Position numbers and translations under genes: made by a program
Notes under the pieces: generated by a model
Seen by the model: the letters and a program-made list of their open reading frames with translations, nothing else
What the model was told of the DNA's origin: nothing
The model's database searches: none
Part shown: piece by piece, positions 1-11,742 of the stretch
Layout of the letters: each line of letters starts with the position of its first letter
How positions within the stretch are numbered: the stretch's first letter is position 1
NCBI GenBank assembly: GCA_001599755.1
Contig: BCHX01000005.1
Coordinates: 2,290,409-2,354,408 of the forward strand
Reading direction: 5' to 3'
Length of the DNA: 64,000 bases
From: Gliomastix tumulicola
Lineage: Eukaryota; Ascomycota; Sordariomycetes; Hypocreales; Bionectriaceae

Positions 1-1550
1 CGAGACAACTCGTCGCGGACAGCCTCGTAGTCGACTTCGGGTGAGGGCCTGGTGTGCGCCTTGTTGTTCCGGTGGAGGGCCGTGAGGATCTTGCCGCAGA
101 TGAGCCTGTACTTGACGATGTGGACAAAGATGGACGTCGCCAGGTGCCAGTGCGGAGTCCCGTAGGCTGGCGAAGAGAGCGATACCTCAGCTGAAGGAGC
201 CGCCGATACAGAGGCATCGACATACGGGAGATCAACCTCGATATCGTCTAGCTGAATAGCGAATGGCCGCCCCATAGCCAAACTCGTCACCCTATCCAAG
301 GCCACCAGACTCCAGAAACACCTCCGCTTGATCTCCATCTGCTCCGCCACATCGCCGCTGCCTCCCCCGACATGATCCTCCCGAGGCGAGCTCCCCCGCT
401 GAGGTACGGTGTACGCCGACGCCCTGTGCAGCCCCAGCTCCAGACACGTGCGCGCCGCGACGCCGATCAGGTGCCACACGCTCGTCGTCGTGTTGCTGCT
501 CGTCGTGCCCATGCGGTACTGGCAGACGAGCAGCAGGGCCTGGACGCGCGCGATGCCGTCGTCGCGGGCGAGGACGTCGGCCAGGCGCGTCATGGCGCGG
601 TTGTAGTGCGTCTCGGCGTCGTACACGCCGTTCCAGTTGAACTTGTGCACCTGCGCCGTGCCGATGGCGAGCGCCATGTCGACGAAGAAGGCGTCCCGCG
701 GGTCGACCGCCGTCCTGCCGTCGCGGTTGCTGCCGTCGTACACGGCGTCTAGGGATTGGGCGAGTGCCCTTGTCGATATAAAGGGGTAGCAGAGGTGGTC
801 GTGGCTGCAGTAGGCGGCGATGAGCTCGCGGGCGAGGGTCTTTGGAGGGAGACCGGACGGGAGTGACGATGACGGAGAGGAGCTCCCGCTGCGCTGGACA
901 CCCGCGGCCGTGACATCGGGGAAGAAGGTCGGCTGCTGCCACGAGGAGAGATCGGGGAACGCCTGCCGGGTGTGGGGCCGTGACTGGAGGAGGTTGGCGA
1001 GGAGGAGGCCGCTCGTCGAGCCGACAAAGTGCTGTCCGCCGCCGGCGATGAGAGACAGGTGTATCACTTGATCGGCGACCTCCCCCTCCCCGGGAGCTTC
1101 TGCGCTCCCTCCCCCGTCTGCGAATGAAGCTGATGCCGGCGCTGAGGCCGAGACTGACGGAGTGGCATAACAGGCAGCCGGTTCACCACCACCACCACCA
1201 GCAGGAGTGCCCTCAGCAGCAACACCGGGGCCAGGGCTGGCATCTCTCCTCGTCGGCGACATACGCGGCTGAGGAGCAGCCTCGACCGACCGCCGTCTCA
1301 ACTGGCCCGTGAGACTCTCATTCTCCGACTGCAGCTCCCTGATCCGCGACTCCAACCGCTGGACATTCCTCCTCCGCAGCTGATGCTCGCTCGTGACGTA
1401 CCGACAAGCAGAGCCCGCCCTCGCACACGGCGAACACTGCGGCTGGACCTTGTCACAGCGTACTTTCCGACGGTGACAGCGCTCACAGGCCCCTGATCTG
1501 GTCGAAGACAAGGAGGATGATGCTACCCCAGATCCACCACCAGGTGGCAT
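1..1550 (-). CDS. Zn2Cys6 transcription factor, C-terminus cut by window edge
   Basis: One open frame runs from an ATG at 1550 down to base 1 with no stop and no intron needed, so at least 516 residues are present and the end is missing. A Zn(II)2Cys6 cluster of form CERCHRRKVRCDK...CSPC...C lies near residues 19-47, followed by a short basic coiled-coil-like stretch (LESRIRELQSENESL) typical of dimerising Gal4-type factors. Farther on is a fungal transcription factor (Fungal_trans, middle homology region) domain, marked by motifs such as AARTCLELGLHR and RRCFWSLVALDR. This family binds CGG-type promoter motifs in the nucleus. Target genes cannot be read from sequence; the amino-acid permease next door is a possible but unproven target. 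A poly-Ser/Gly linker joins the two domains. Confidence 0.88.
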   Translation of the reverse strand, partial: MPPGGGSGVASSSLSSTRSGACERCHRRKVRCDKVQPQCSPCARAGSACRYVTSEHQLRRRNVQRLESRIRELQSENESLTGQLRRRSVEAAPQPRMSPTRRDASPGPGVAAEGTPAGGGGGEPAACYATPSVSASAPASASFADGGGSAEAPGEGEVADQVIHLSLIAGGGQHFVGSTSGLLLANLLQSRPHTRQAFPDLSSWQQPTFFPDVTAAGVQRSGSSSPSSSLPSGLPPKTLARELIAAYCSHDHLCYPFISTRALAQSLDAVYDGSNRDGRTAVDPRDAFFVDMALAIGTAQVHKFNWNGVYDAETHYNRAMTRLADVLARDDGIARVQALLLVCQYRMGTTSSNTTTSVWHLIGVAARTCLELGLHRASAYTVPQRGSSPREDHVGGGSGDVAEQMEIKRRCFWSLVALDRVTSLAMGRPFAIQLDDIEVDLPYVDASVSAAPSAEVSLSSPAYGTPHWHLATSIFVHIVKYRLICGKILTALHRNNKAHTRPSPEVDYEAVRDELS

Positions 1551-2511
1551 CTTCGTCTCCTAATGCTGCTACTGCTCCCTTATGAAATTATTATGCTGGG
1601 CAATCTGGGGAAAGCGGGCGGCGGGCAGATAGACAGCGCGGGCATTGCGAACGATTTGCGGGGGAGGCGGCCGAGGGGGAGGTGATGGGGATGGGATTGA
1701 GCGATTGATATGATTTGACGTCCATCGTGGGAAAGACTGCTGAGACTGGAGCGGCGCTCGGAGTCATGAAGCCGATGCGAAGACTGGCTCGGCCAAATGC
1801 GCCGACGCTATTTTTGCTTGGATCGTTGGAAGTGGGTGTGTGAAGTTTGAACTTGGGGAAGTTGTCGGTCTCGCTCTAGGGTAGGCACAAGGTCTTCTTC
1901 AACTTCCCGTCCAGGATTCCCCGTCCTCTTGGAAAACAGTTTCCACTAGCACGCGGTCGAATAAATACTTAAGTTATAGGACCATATAATTTGGGAGTGT
2001 ATATGGCTCAAGTTTTTCTTCAGCTATATGACTGACTGGGTTAACTGCAGATTTCCGTTACAACCGTCGCAGCCGTTATAGCCCCTCACTTTACCGAATT
2101 GCCGCCGCCTGGACCCCCATATTCTGCAATCTGCGCCCTTCCCCTTCCCCTTCCCCAGATTCTGGTCACTGAACACCTTAATTTATTCCCGGCTGTTCCC
2201 CTCTGGCGTTGCGTTCCCCCTCATCCCCTCCATCCCATCTTTCTCTCCAAACAGCCGGGAGCTCCAGGTTTTGACATCTCCGCGGAGGTCAAGGGTCATC
2301 TTTCAACTTGCTGCCATCTCATTCGTCCCCGGCTTTGTCCGCTTAGCCGAGCGAACCAGGACAGGTATCTAAAGGCCCTGATCTCCCTGGATGAGAAGCT
2401 GAAGCTGTCCGTCCCCTCACCATTACTGCTTCTCGCCTTCGCAGCACGGACGACTTGGAACGAACATTGGGGTCAAGAGATATTTCATTGCACGTCTTGG
2501 TCAATGCCTGG
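1551..2511. other. Intergenic: TF upstream region and permease 3' side
   Basis: No convincing gene. It lies upstream of the transcription factor and downstream of the permease. It contains one copy of the small hairpin repeat described separately (1958-2016) and a short CCTTCC-type pyrimidine run near 2138-2158. A frame open across 2099-2617 overlaps the permease 3' end in antisense and shows no recognisable domain. Confidence 0.6.
1958..2016 (+). repeat. MITE-like hairpin repeat, copy A
   Basis: This stretch starts with CGAATAAATACTT and continues through a block containing TATAGGACCATA and ATTTGGG. It closely matches the reverse complement of 18846-18910. Here the far end reads AAGTTTTT where copy B has AAGTATTTATTCG, so the right inverted repeat looks decayed. 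The similarity is read directly by eye; the mobile nature is inferred. Confidence 0.65.
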
Positions 2512-4347
2512 CTATGCTATGCTGCCATTTCTCTCCTGCACACGCCGTCCGTCACTCTCATCATCGCTACTAAATGGACGGCTGCTGGCTTCAGGCCCTG
2601 ACCCCTCCTCCGCCTGATCCAGTGCCTCCTGCAGTGGTATCCTCGCCAACGACACAAACTCCGTTTTATGGAAGTACTTCCAAAGCGTGAACGCGGCGGC
2701 TACCAGAGGTATGTCCCTGAAAGTGCAACAATGGTCAGCCAGATCTAGTCATTTTGGGGGGGCGAGGAACGCACAGGTATGATGACACAAAGACACTCGT
2801 GTCCCAATTGCCCTTGGTGAAGGTCGAGAAGCCGCTTGTAAAGAGGATGACGACGCACATCGCGAGGGCAACCCGCGAAGTGTACGCTGGATAAACTGTC
2901 AGCTTCGAATTTTTCGTCAACCGCGTGGGACGGGACGCTTACGTGTATACCGATTGTGCCAAGGCAGCTTGGACGCGGGGATCCCTTGCAGATCCAAGGC
3001 CTTCCTCAATCGAATATGGTTGAGAAGAATAGCCGACCAAGACACCAAGACACCAGCAGCTGTCAGGGAAACAAACCACCAAAAGACAGTCAGCGCGCTT
3101 CTTGAGAGGCTGAGAAAGCTGAGCAGCATGAAGCCTCCGAACAGCAGGATGCACATGTACGGTGTGCCCCAGCTCGTGGTACGCAGAAAAACGCGCGGAG
3201 CCTGGCCTTTGAGCGCCAGACCGTACAAAGTGCGTGAGCCCGCGAGAAGGCTCTGATTCGACGAGGACCACGCCGATGTAATGACGACGGCGTTCACTAT
3301 GGACGGAATCGCAGGGATGCCGGCAGCGGAAGCCGCAATGACAAACGGGCTTTGGGCAGCATTTCCACTCGAGTCGTCTAGTCGAGGGTCATTGCTGGCG
3401 ACCAGCATGCCGACCACAAGGATTGCTAGCATATAGAAGAGGAAGATGCGGATAAACACACGCTTGCACGCTGCAGGGATCGCCTTTCGCGGATCTCGAG
3501 TTTCCGCCGCCGCCATGGCGATGGATTCAACGCCAGCAAAGGAAAACACAGCACCGGCGAGGGCCTGCCAGTATCCAAGAAAATGGCCCCACGATCCCTT
3601 TCCAATAAACTCGACGAATGGGCCTGGGTCTCTCCAGTACTTGAAGCCGACGGCAGGAGTCCCGGGAATCGCCCCCAGAGTGATCAAAAGGCCGAGAACG
3701 ATGAGGAAGACGACAAGAACAACTTTGAGCCAAGCGAATACATATTCGACCTCGCCAAACACCCGAATCCGGGAAAATCCCACGCCAAGGGTCAAGATGA
3801 TGAAGATGACGATAAAAATGGTAGAGTTGATATCCGTCCAAAATTGGAAGAGCACACAGATGGCCGTAATCTCGGACGGAATCGAAAGAATGTTCCCATA
3901 TACGAGATTGTACCCGAGAGCAACGCCCCAGGCAGGATCGACGAGAAACTCGGCATGGCGCACGAAAGATCCCGTAACGGGCAGCAGCGCAGCGACCTCG
4001 CCCAGGGCAAACTGCACAGCGCACACAACGAGGCCAATGGTGGCATATCCGAGCAAAGCCCCAAGCGGTCCGCCGGCCTGAATAGCGCCGCCAAGGCCGA
4101 GAAAGAGACCTGTTCCAATGGCTCCAGCAATGCCCAGCATAGACAAATGGCGCTGGTCCAGCCCGCGTTTGAGATCGCGGCCCTCAATGGCAGTCACTAG
4201 GTCGGCATTGTGGTCGCCGTCGAAGGAGGCGTCCTGACTAATCCGGGCGCCAGCTAACAAACCCTCATTCTCTGAGGATGTGTGAGGATGGCGAAGATGG
4301 TCGTCCTCTGGTAATCGCCCATCCCGACTCTCGGCCTCGGGCTCCAT
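2512..4347 (-). CDS. Amino-acid permease (APC/YAT family)
   Basis: Spliced from three exons (4347-2943, 2895-2775, 2716-2512) with GT-AG introns of 47 and 58 nt, giving 576 residues. About twelve hydrophobic segments start near residue 68; the first carries GAIGTGLFLGLG, the signature of the amino-acid/polyamine/organocation superfamily. A second family motif, FAGVESIAMAAAETRDPRKAIP, sits in the middle. The hydrophilic N-terminus (about 65 residues) is acidic and the C-terminal tail is rich in D, E and S, as in yeast general permeases such as Gap1-type proteins. It should import amino acids across the plasma membrane by proton symport. The exact substrate is not evident. It is transcribed in the same direction as the transcription factor to its left. 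Confidence 0.92.
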
Positions 4348-5053
4348 GTTGTCTCGAAGAAAGTGGTCGAATACCGAGCAGCTGCGGCGTGAAGCAGCTG
4401 CTCAAATGCGCTGCAGCATGGACGTGATTGGGTCTCGTCCTCCTCTCGTCGTCTTGCTAGTAGCACGCACAGTCGACTCTCAGCACCGAAAAGTGATGAG
4501 AGAAGGGAAGCCGAGAATGGCGTTATCGAATTCCGGAGGTGAGATGGAAATTCAATAAGTGGGGCATCCTCTCCAACGCCCGATAGGGCAATCGCGGTTG
4601 GGTCCCACCTTCCCCTTTAGTCAAACTGCTGAGCAGGAAGCAGGAACCAACAATGATGGAAGCTGCCATGAGCTGTGGAAATCGTCAGAGTGGGAAGGCA
4701 CGACTATTGGAGGGACGAGTGAGTTCATTCGACGGTGTATGGACGTGCCTCATCGTCTCTTACATCACCTACACATACAACACGATGAAGCCGATTACCT
4801 CCAGCGACAGCGACAGCAATAGGAATCACGTCACTTCAACAGCCCTTTTCGAGTCGCTTTATCAATTTCGTACGACAGCGTCGACAGCACGTCCCGTTAC
4901 ACATGTGGTCATAAACATCATAAATTTATTCGACTTTCCGATTGTACCGACTTTCGCCGTTAGGCCCCTTCACAGGCCATCTCGGAGACACAACCCATCC
5001 AGCTTTACTGAGAGGCAGAATATACGAGAACAAAACAGATCCACCGACTTTGT
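4348..5053. other. Intergenic: permease promoter side
   Basis: About 700 bases between the permease start and the stop of the next minus-strand gene. It is AT-richer near 4900-4950. No gene, RNA or repeat is recognised. Confidence 0.55.
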
Positions 5054-6934
5054 CTAAACCGTGTACCTGTAAAAGGTCGCGTTGTCACCATCCTCCTGCT
5101 CCAGAATCTTCTCATCGCGAGTGTACGCCTCTGGCGCCTTGTGCTGGGCATCTCTGCGGCGGTTCTCCCGACGAAGATACAGAGTCATGAGAATGCTCAG
5201 GACACAGCTCATGGTAGTGGTGGAGAGCAGAATCAGATGGCCAGGTCGGTAGCCTTGGGGAGCGTCCTTGGGGAGGAAGATGAAAGCGGAGATGGCACCG
5301 CCAAGGTTGCCCTGGACATTGGTTAGCAAGAGCAAGATCTTCACGATACGACCAGGACAACTTACGAAACCGACATGCATGGCGATACCGACACCTCGCT
5401 TCAGAGAGCCTCCAATGTTGTTACCGTTCCAGGCCACACCCTGCGGGACATTGGGGTAGATGCCAGAGGTGATCAGGAAGCAGGCGAAATACTTGGCAGC
5501 AAGGTTTTGGGTGCCCGCGAGAATAGCAAAGCCGGTCATGCTATCGAGATACGGATTAGCCGACAACACAGTACAACCTCGGCGTCGTTTCAACTTACGC
5601 AACCAGGCAGAAGCCGATCATGAAGATGCCACGCTCGCCCCGCTTGTCAGCAGCCCAACCACCACCGACGGTGAACAAGCAGGCCACGATGTAAGGGGGC
5701 ACTGTCAGGAGCTGAGCGATACCATCGGTATATCCGAGACCTCGAACGATGGTGGGAAGGAACACGGAGATGGAGTACAGAGGCGTGTAGATGCCGATGG
5801 TGATGAGCATGTGGACATAGATCTTCCAGTCCTTGAAGGCGTCCCACATGAACTTGATCTTGAACTCGTTGGACAGCACGGATCGGTCCTCTTCGAGACG
5901 GCGGACAATCTCCTTCTTCTCGGACTCGGTCAGGAACTTGGCGGTGTCGGGGTAGTCGTACATGACGAAGTACGCGGCGACGGCTGTTTTTGCCACGATG
6001 GTCAGCTTCCTACCACACACACACACACACACACAAGATTGTCGCACAGAGGAGCGCAAAGTGTGGGTGAAACGTACCAATGATAAAGGTTGCGATACCC
6101 TCGAGGATGAAGATCCAGGCCCAACCTCCGAGGCCGCCAACACCCCGCATGCGCATGATGCCGAAGGCGAGCAGACCACCGAACGCGCCGGCAGCAGTAG
6201 CAGCGGAGAAGAAGATGGCCATGCGCAGACCGCACTCATGGCGCTTGTACCACATGGTAATGCTGCACGCGAGCGAGCCGGGGTCAGCGATCCGTTCAGA
6301 CATTCCTCTTTGAACAGGGGGGGCATCAAAGGGAAACAGCAGGAAACCTACTAGTATGTAACACCGGGGAAGAGACCACCCTCGGCCAGACCCAGAGCGC
6401 AACGAACAGCCAGGAGACTACCAAAGTTCTTGACCACACCGAGGAGGACGGTCATGATACCCCAGGCGACCATGATGCTGGGAATCCAGATGGAGGGGCG
6501 CCAGCGCTTCATGGCCATGTTGGAGGGGATCTCGGCGGCGACATAGAAGGGGAAGAAGACTGCGACAGCGATCTGCGTGCGACGTGTCAGCTTATTGTTC
6601 CTCCGCAAATCGAGTTCGTCCAATCGCCACGAAACGGGGGGGAAACCTGTGCAGTGCAACATACATTGTAATCCAGGTCTTCCATGCCGAGGTCGAGCTC
6701 GAGCTTGGCCAACTTGGCATTGCCAATGTTGGTTCTGTCAAGGAACGAGAGGAGGTAGAGCAAGGCCAGGAAGGGCAGCAGGTACTTGTCGCACTTGCGC
6801 AGGAGCTTCTTGGTGGCCGCGGCATCGTAGCCAGCGCTCTCGACTTCGCCAAACCCAGCCTTCTCATCGATGGTCCTATCGATGGAGGAGGTATCGAGAG
6901 GGGCGTTGGAGGGGTTGTCGCTTGAGACACCCAT
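5054..6934 (-). CDS. MFS anion:cation symporter, allantoate permease (Dal5) type
   Basis: Six exons are needed (6934-6665, 6572-6352, 6262-6078, 5983-5599, 5540-5366, 5311-5054), all with GT-AG introns of 54-94 nt, giving 497 residues. The first membrane segment ends in the motif FLDRTNIGNAK (about residues 65-74), diagnostic of the anion:cation symporter (ACS) family that includes Dal5 and nicotinate or biotin carriers. A later motif, GLAEGGLFPGVTYY, also fits. The protein has about twelve membrane segments with a central cytosolic loop rich in E and K (YDYPDTAKFLTESEKKEIVRRLEED). It likely imports an organic anion at the plasma membrane; the substrate is unresolved. Intron 3 holds a CA microsatellite. 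Confidence 0.92.
6012..6034. repeat. CA dinucleotide microsatellite in an intron
   Basis: About eleven CA units lie inside intron 3 of the ACS transporter, near the end that could act as an alternative acceptor. The frame fits only if splicing uses the CAG at 5984-5986. Confidence 0.9.
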
Positions 6935-9900
6935 GGCTGCGGTGTTGATGTCTTCTCACTGGGGTTGCGCTGGACAGATGCGTGAGGATGGAGAACGGGC
7001 ACTTGACCTCTGGGCCAAGCAGGGAGAGAAGAAAAAGGGCGACAGGCTCGGAGTCTGGTTGAGGAGTGAGGAAGAAGGAGACACAGAGAGAGAGAGGAAG
7101 GGAGGAAGAGAAGAGAGCTCGAGGTCGCGGATCCCCGTCTGCTTTAATAAGGGAACGCAAAGGTGCCCGTGTGTCTCATGGGCGACCTCCTCCTCCTCCT
7201 CCTGCTGTCGGCACGCGTGCGACATTGGGATGAACCCCAGCAACCTCCACACCGATTCGCCTTTGGAGGACTTTGGAATTGAGCTACTGGGGAGGGGCAA
7301 GAGGCCACCAGCAGGGAGCAGGGGGTGTATCTACAAATGCACATTGTGCATTTCGTCAATCGAGGACCGTGAGGAGGGTGTGGAGAAGTCGAGTCAAGCG
7401 CACACATGGATTGCTTCTTGTCTCTCCCACTTCCCACTCTTCTCCTCTCCCGCCTTGGGACTCGCCCGCCCAAAAGGCGGCGGGCAGGGACAAGAGTCCG
7501 TGGACCGGCATTCTCGAGTGGCAATAACCACCCAATCATTATCGCCCACACCCTGTCGAGTTGGCATTCTGGTGGTGGGGGGTGGCGCCCAACTAGGACG
7601 GTGTAAGATGCGAATTAATTGCATTCACACTGCAGCAGCAGGACGCGTGCCGTATCCGAGAGTCTGGCCACTGCAACGCAACCATGGTTCATTTATCTTT
7701 TCCTCAATTTTGCCGCCACCGCATCTGTCTCGGATCCCAGCTCTACGGGACACGGTAGGGCTATCATATTATATTCAGAGGACGCACACGGTCAGCATCA
7801 GTCAAAGCCAGTTGGGCTGAATCTGGAGCCAATCTCACTGCCTGCCTGGGGGGGCTCCAGAAAGGCAGTTTTTCCCCCGCAAGGGAGGAGTAATTCCCCC
7901 CAGATGTGCACGGGCTCAGGATTACAGTGGATTAGAGCAGAGCAGGTTGGAGCAATGGCGGGATTTCTTTTACAAACTTCCGGCGAGTTTTTGATGCTAT
8001 CCCGCGAGGAGGTGGAGTCTGCTTTGCCGCTAACAGACAGAGCCTGTGGTTCTAGAAGGACACCATCAGGTCGACCTCGGCGCTTTCGAGAGCTGGAGAG
8101 GCACGAGAGGATCCGAAACGACGGCGGGGGTGTGTGCCCAACCCTCCCAGTCCGAGTCAGACTGCATATCCTCTTGTCTCTCCAAGATTCCCTTCGTCCT
8201 GTGCGACTTTAGGCTGGCAGGTCATCATAACCGAGGGATGCAGTTTGAGTGGTGGTCTGTGAGGCTGCCAGCTGGAGAGACCCTGACATGGGAGCGCGCC
8301 TCGCTGCCCGCTGCACTGGAACGAACCGACTTGGTTTGTTTCAATGCAGCATGCCGACTGTTCACTTTCCTCTTCCAGCACCACGGCGCCACTCTCGTGG
8401 CTCCGATGACAAAGAACCCTAGTCGTACCCATCACCTGCACACGGCTAAAATGGCAAATGACTTCATGAGAAGGCAAACCATGGATGGCAGCGACAGTCG
8501 CCGCAGCAGATAAAGACGCGGCGTGAAGATGCTCCATGGCGATCCATACATGCATCTGCCGACCCGTCAGATGCCATAGGCACGGAGGGCCTGTCTGGAA
8601 AGGCCTAGTCTACAGCTTAGCACGGTCCTGGGGCCCGGAGCGTCTCTGCTGATGCGTTGTACAGAGGCCCTTTGCTTACTCGATGATTATCGTGCGCGCG
8701 CGCGCGAGGTGGGTAAGTAAGACTGCATATGAAGCTGCCACTGAGGGAGCGCTATCTGTGTTCCTCTTGCTCCCATATCTCAGCCGCCTCGGATCTCGAC
8801 GGTCTGGGCGTCCCCAATTGCACTCCTACGTTCCCAATAAAATGATCCATTTCTGGGCTGAGGGGTCTGCATTGTGTTACAGCAGGACGAGAACACGGAG
8901 GCCGAAATTACAAATACGAGGGGGGGGGGTAAAGGGAGGTTGCGGTGCGTAAAACATCCCGATATGCAACCTGATGGATGGTGTGCTACACCCCAATAAT
9001 ATAATCAGGCAAGTCCATAAGACCCAATAAGGGTGAAGCGATGATGTGTTTGTTGGGAACGGACTGTCGTGACTCTTGTGATTTCTTTCTTTTTTTTTCT
9101 CTGTGCACGCCCCCTCCCGGCTAATGTCTTTGATTGGCATCGGACAAGCGGAGACTATGCCGTTTGGGAGGCAAGATCCGCCCCTGTCAGCAGCTCTTGG
9201 GGTGGTTGTGTGCCTGGCAGTGGCCCCTCGGTGGCTGCTGCAAGTGCCCTGCAAGTGCCCTGCAAGCCTCAGCGAGAGAGAGAGGGCGAGACGGACTGGA
9301 CTCCATGTCAGTGCGCGCGCGCGCGAGGTGGTGGAAGAGGCCGAATAGCCGGGGAGTGGTGACATCGGCCGACGAAGGGCCCTTGTCAGTTATCTGCCTA
9401 TCTCGGGCATGATTCCCCCTGTACAGAGTGGTAGCAGGTCCCGTGGACGAGCGCGGCTGGTCTCTAACGACGGTTACTACCGACTTGGCTGTCTCTGCTA
9501 AGGCATGCCCAGCCGGCTTGATCGGAACAAATCTCTTGCCCTTTTGCACAGATATTGAGTTACGTATATTGATTTCTTGACTCAACTGGCCCGATGTTCC
9601 AAATGTCGGCCATGAAAAAAAAAAAAATCTCTACTAACAAACTACTAGTCACTTAATTTGTGCCCTGCTGACAGTTAGTAGCCGCGGGGGGGGAAGAATC
9701 TGGGGGAGGTGAGCTTGATTCTGAGCCTGATTGCACAACCAGGATGGATGGGGAAGCGTCAGCACAGACCATTCTTCTCGTAACTGGACTCGTAAGGTTT
9801 TTTTATCTTACGAGGGCAACACCACAGGCAACACGACGAAGGCGGTGGCTGGCTCGGCGTTTTCCTCTTTTTTTCCTTGGATTCGTTGGATACATACATC

Positions 9901-11742
9901 CTATCTTGTCCACTACTTACTTGGGCGCAATTGTCATGAATTTCGCCATCTGCCAAACGCCATAATGGCAAGCTGCGAGTTGTCAAGATAGAGATAAGCT
10001 TAAGCACTGACTAGGTCTCCGTTGGAAAATCCGCCCGCCATCTCGTCCGTAATAAATAACTGGAGCACGCCTAGGGCTTGGTTTTGTTCGCCTCCCTCTT
10101 TGCCCTGTCGACTTTGCTGCGCTGCACGAGTGGCAGATGCAAATGCAGATGCAGATTCCGGATGGGCAAGATAGAGTAGTAGATAGGCATGCTCGATACT
10201 ACATGCCTCATTCGAACGGGCTGCTTGGTCAGCTAGTAGTAGTTATGACCTGACTGTGATAAGGAGGGCAGGAGACGGGGGACGTGTTTTGTTGGCATCA
10301 TCGGTGGGGGCACATTTACCACTATCACCGCTATCACGACAGTAATCTGACCGCTATCGTCAGCGTGTTCCTGTAGGGTAGTCACCATTCTAGTGGCCAC
10401 TGTGTGGTACTGTAATCACGAATCACAGGGTGGTGGTCATCTGTGCAGGTCTTCATGACAGCTCCAGTACTCTGTCACCTACACTCCCACCCTTCTTGCA
10501 GCTTGGCTAAGCACAAGGCATCCTGATGGTGTGGCTGCCAAACTTCCTCTCGTCCGGGGACCTGGCCTATAGCCTCGGAAGTTTCACCTCTTGCATACCG
10601 AACAGGGTTCCAGGCTAACTGCCTAGTTTTCAGGCCGGGCCAATCGTGCGATTCTTCAATCCTGATCTCACGGGATACGACCACATGGCATAGCCATTGG
10701 CGCCGGCGCCCGTCCTGCGGTCCCCCCCTGATTCCCACTCCCCCCCCTCCTCCTCCTCCCCCCCCGTCAATGCAGGACGCCCGTGCTGTGCGGGCTATTG
10801 ATTCAGTAGTTTGGGGTATCAGAGTGTGCTCTATTTTGCGCATGTTGGGGAAATGCTGGGGGAGGAGTGCGGAGGAGGGAGGCGTTTTCATGGATTGACC
10901 CTGCGGCTTTGCACCGGTTCGAGAAGCTGGGGGATGTTGTGCGTGGAGTTGGGTCTGAGAGTTGCGAGTTTCGCATTCGAATGGTGATCCGCTGGACCTG
11001 TCCGAGGTTGTCGTCGGTTGGGATTTTGGGATGACATGTCGGCTGTCTTGTCGCCTTTGGAAGAGTGTTACTCCTCGGCTGGCGGGGATGCCGCACTTTC
11101 TCTGAACGGGGAGAGAGGATGTCGTCGTCAGCAATCGTGTCATGATCCTTTGCCGCACGGACAGACTGGCATCACTTGGCGACGGCGCGCAGACACGAGG
11201 GGAGAGGTGATGTGCAGCGACTTGGTCAAAGTTTGGGAGTGTCTCGGAGTTTACCTCGTCTTCGCCCGTCAGGTCCGTTTGGCTGGCGTCAGCCTTGCGC
11301 AGCTGGTGCGACCTCATTGGCCGGTGGCTGACGCGAGCCATAACCCATCGCGAGTATCGTCAGGTCTTGGTCCTGTATAACATGGTTTTGTCGACGGTGT
11401 TTGATTGGCTTCGGGGAGCCTGCTGAACCCGTCGTGACGTCCTTTGGCCGGATGTATGCTAACTCCCCGAGAAACCTGTGCCGTCGTGTCTGCATGTCCT
11501 GCACAGTGATGCCGTGTCAACTCTTGTGCAGTGGACCGCCCCCTTTATATGTTTCGACGGTGACGGTGTCCTGTCCTTCTTGCTGCCCGATAAGTCCGGT
11601 GTCGTTGAGGCCATGTCGAAGCATAAAAGGAGGACGAAGATGCGGTTGAGTGTCAGTCTGGCCACAACCTACTCAACCACGCCAACCACCGTGATTATCT
11701 ATCAAGCAAGCACAGAACAACAACTCAGCAAAATCCGCAACA
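6935..11742. other. Long gene-poor stretch, 4.8 kb
   Basis: No frame here shows a recognised domain or convincing splice structure. The region starts with a purine-rich leader of the ACS transporter (GA repeats near 7081-7120). It contains two identical 22-base tracts built on a GC alternation (8692-8713 and 9311-9332), a short CTGCAAGTGCC duplication near 9239-9263, homopolymer runs (G near 8925, A near 9614) and a C/T-rich block (10718-10767). The frame at 10475-11341 on the minus strand encodes low-complexity residues including a poly-Gly run produced by that C-rich block. It may hold the long promoters of the two flanking genes or an untranslated RNA. Confidence 0.5.
10718..10767. repeat. 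C-rich low-complexity block
   Basis: Several runs of six to nine C separated by TCCTCC units. On the minus strand this is a purine tract with repeated G-runs, which could form a G-quadruplex. No gene is tied to it. Confidence 0.7.

Noticed and set aside
2099..2617. 172-codon plus-strand frame overlapping the permease 3' end
   Set aside because: Starts at a non-ATG codon and has no domain; the minus-strand permease exon 3 explains the region.
10475..11341. 288-codon minus-strand frame
   Set aside because: Low-complexity translation with a poly-Gly run from the C-rich block, no domain and no splice support.
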